Assembly (NCBI GenBank): GCA_964529035.1
Contig: CAZGUG010000082.1
Location: forward strand, 1 to 5,465
Direction of reading: 5' to 3'
Length of the DNA: 5,465 bases
Origin: CAZGUG01 sp964529035
Lineage (GTDB): Bacteria > Bacillota > Clostridia > Ch29
Shown: piece after piece, positions 4,881-5,465 of the stretch
Layout: each line of letters starts with the position of its first letter
How positions within the stretch are numbered: the first letter of the stretch is position 1
Program-made: the position numbers and the translations under genes
The notes under the pieces: model-generated
The model's input: only the letters and a program-made list of their open reading frames with translations
Told to the model about the DNA's origin: nothing
Database searches by the model: none

Positions 4881-5465
4881 TCATATTTTTATATCAATAA
4901 GCCTCATAACCCTTTCGGCGGTATCTGTAAGAAGATCCCCGGCCTTGCTCATCGCCTGCTGCAGCGACATTGGCCGGGAGCATATACTGACTACCGCGGA
5001 TATACCCTCTTCATACAGCGGCGAAATATCTCCTTTTACCCCGCCGGCCATGGCCACAACCGGTACTCTATATCTTTTTGCTATCCTTGCCACTCCAATG
5101 GGCGCCTTTCCGTGCAGTGTCTGGTAATCCATACTGCCTTCCCCGGTAATCACAAGGCCGGCGTCCTTAACCCTTTCCTCAAAACCCACCGCCTCAAGGA
5201 TTATATCCACACCGGTAACCAGCGAAGCATTCATAAAAGCAGCCATTCCCGCCCCGATGCCGCCTGCAGCACCTGCACCCGGAATGCTGCAGACATCCCT
5301 GCCGGTGGTTTCCATGATTACATCGGCAAGGTTTCGCAAATTTTTGTCAAGGAGCTTAACCATCTGCTGGGTGGCACCCTTCTGCGGCCCGAAAACCCTT
5401 GCGGCACCCCTGTCTCCGCACAGCGGGTTGTCCACGTCACAGGCTATTAAAACTTCCGAATCCCT
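4881..5465 (-). CDS. glxK: Glycerate 2-kinase, C-terminal part (cut by window edge)
   Basis: The visible 194 codons are the C-terminal half of a class I glycerate kinase (PF02595; GarK/GlxK type, usually about 370-380 residues). These enzymes phosphorylate D-glycerate with ATP to 2-phosphoglycerate in the cytoplasm, feeding it into glycolysis. Family signatures are clear: ACDVDNPLCG near the left end of the fragment, VFGPQKGAT soon after, the Gly-rich PGAGAAGGIGAGM, and GEGSMDYQTLHGKAPIGVA. The frame is open to the last base of the window and the true start lies beyond it; the GTG at 5435 is internal (Val in CDVDNP), not a start. The stop is TGA at 4881-4883. No strong terminator follows; a weak GTGC/GCAC hairpin (4860-4837 region) with a short T-run may serve. 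The split between the garK and glxK names is not resolvable here. Confidence 0.92.
   Translation of the reverse strand, partial: RDSEVLIACDVDNPLCGDRGAARVFGPQKGATQQMVKLLDKNLRNLADVIMETTGRDVCSIPGAGAAGGIGAGMAAFMNASLVTGVDIILEAVGFEERVKDAGLVITGEGSMDYQTLHGKAPIGVARIAKRYRVPVVAMAGGVKGDISPLYEEGISAVVSICSRPMSLQQAMSKAGDLLTDTAERVMRLIDIKI

Noticed and set aside
1..5465. CRISPR arrays, insertion sequences, tRNA or rRNA genes, attachment sites
   Set aside because: I looked on both strands and saw no regularly spaced repeats, transposase motifs, terminal inverted repeats or tRNA-like cloverleaf sequences.

Overview
The window looks like chromosome from a spore-forming, Gram-positive-type member of the Clostridia, perhaps Peptococcaceae-like. 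The reasons are a YhcN/YlaJ-type sporulation lipoprotein, a DUF5665-type protein, lipobox-bearing transport lipoproteins, strong purine-rich ribosome binding sites, and frequent TTG and GTG starts. The genus is an inference from gene content only; no rRNA or other marker is present.

Bases 1-3165 (+ strand) form a cobalamin-controlled uptake operon. A consensus sigma-A-type promoter (55-83) drives a leader with a cobalamin riboswitch (104-252), a possible antiterminator, and an intrinsic terminator (303-330). Then come btuF (substrate-binding lipoprotein), btuC (permease) and btuD (ATPase). Together they make a complete BtuCD-F-type vitamin B12 ABC importer, with transcription predicted to stop early when B12 is plentiful. 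The BtuD protein has His where the Q-loop Gln is expected.

Bases 3166-4100 hold two small membrane-protein genes that converge on a shared bidirectional terminator (3647-3673). One is a four-helix YvlD/'phage holin family' (PF04020-like) protein on +, the other a DUF5665-like protein on - with a TTG start. Neither has an assigned function, and no phage genes accompany the holin-like one.

Bases 4100-5465 (- strand) hold a YhcN/YlaJ-family sporulation lipoprotein with its own terminator. Upstream of it lies the C-terminal half of a class I glycerate 2-kinase, cut by the right window edge. The first 50 bases contain no gene or site I can support.

Everything here belongs to known families; I see no mobile element, CRISPR array, RNA gene other than the riboswitch, or obvious undescribed system. 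The points most worth a second look are the Q-loop substitution in BtuD, the predicted switch architecture in the leader, and the functionally unassigned small membrane proteins.
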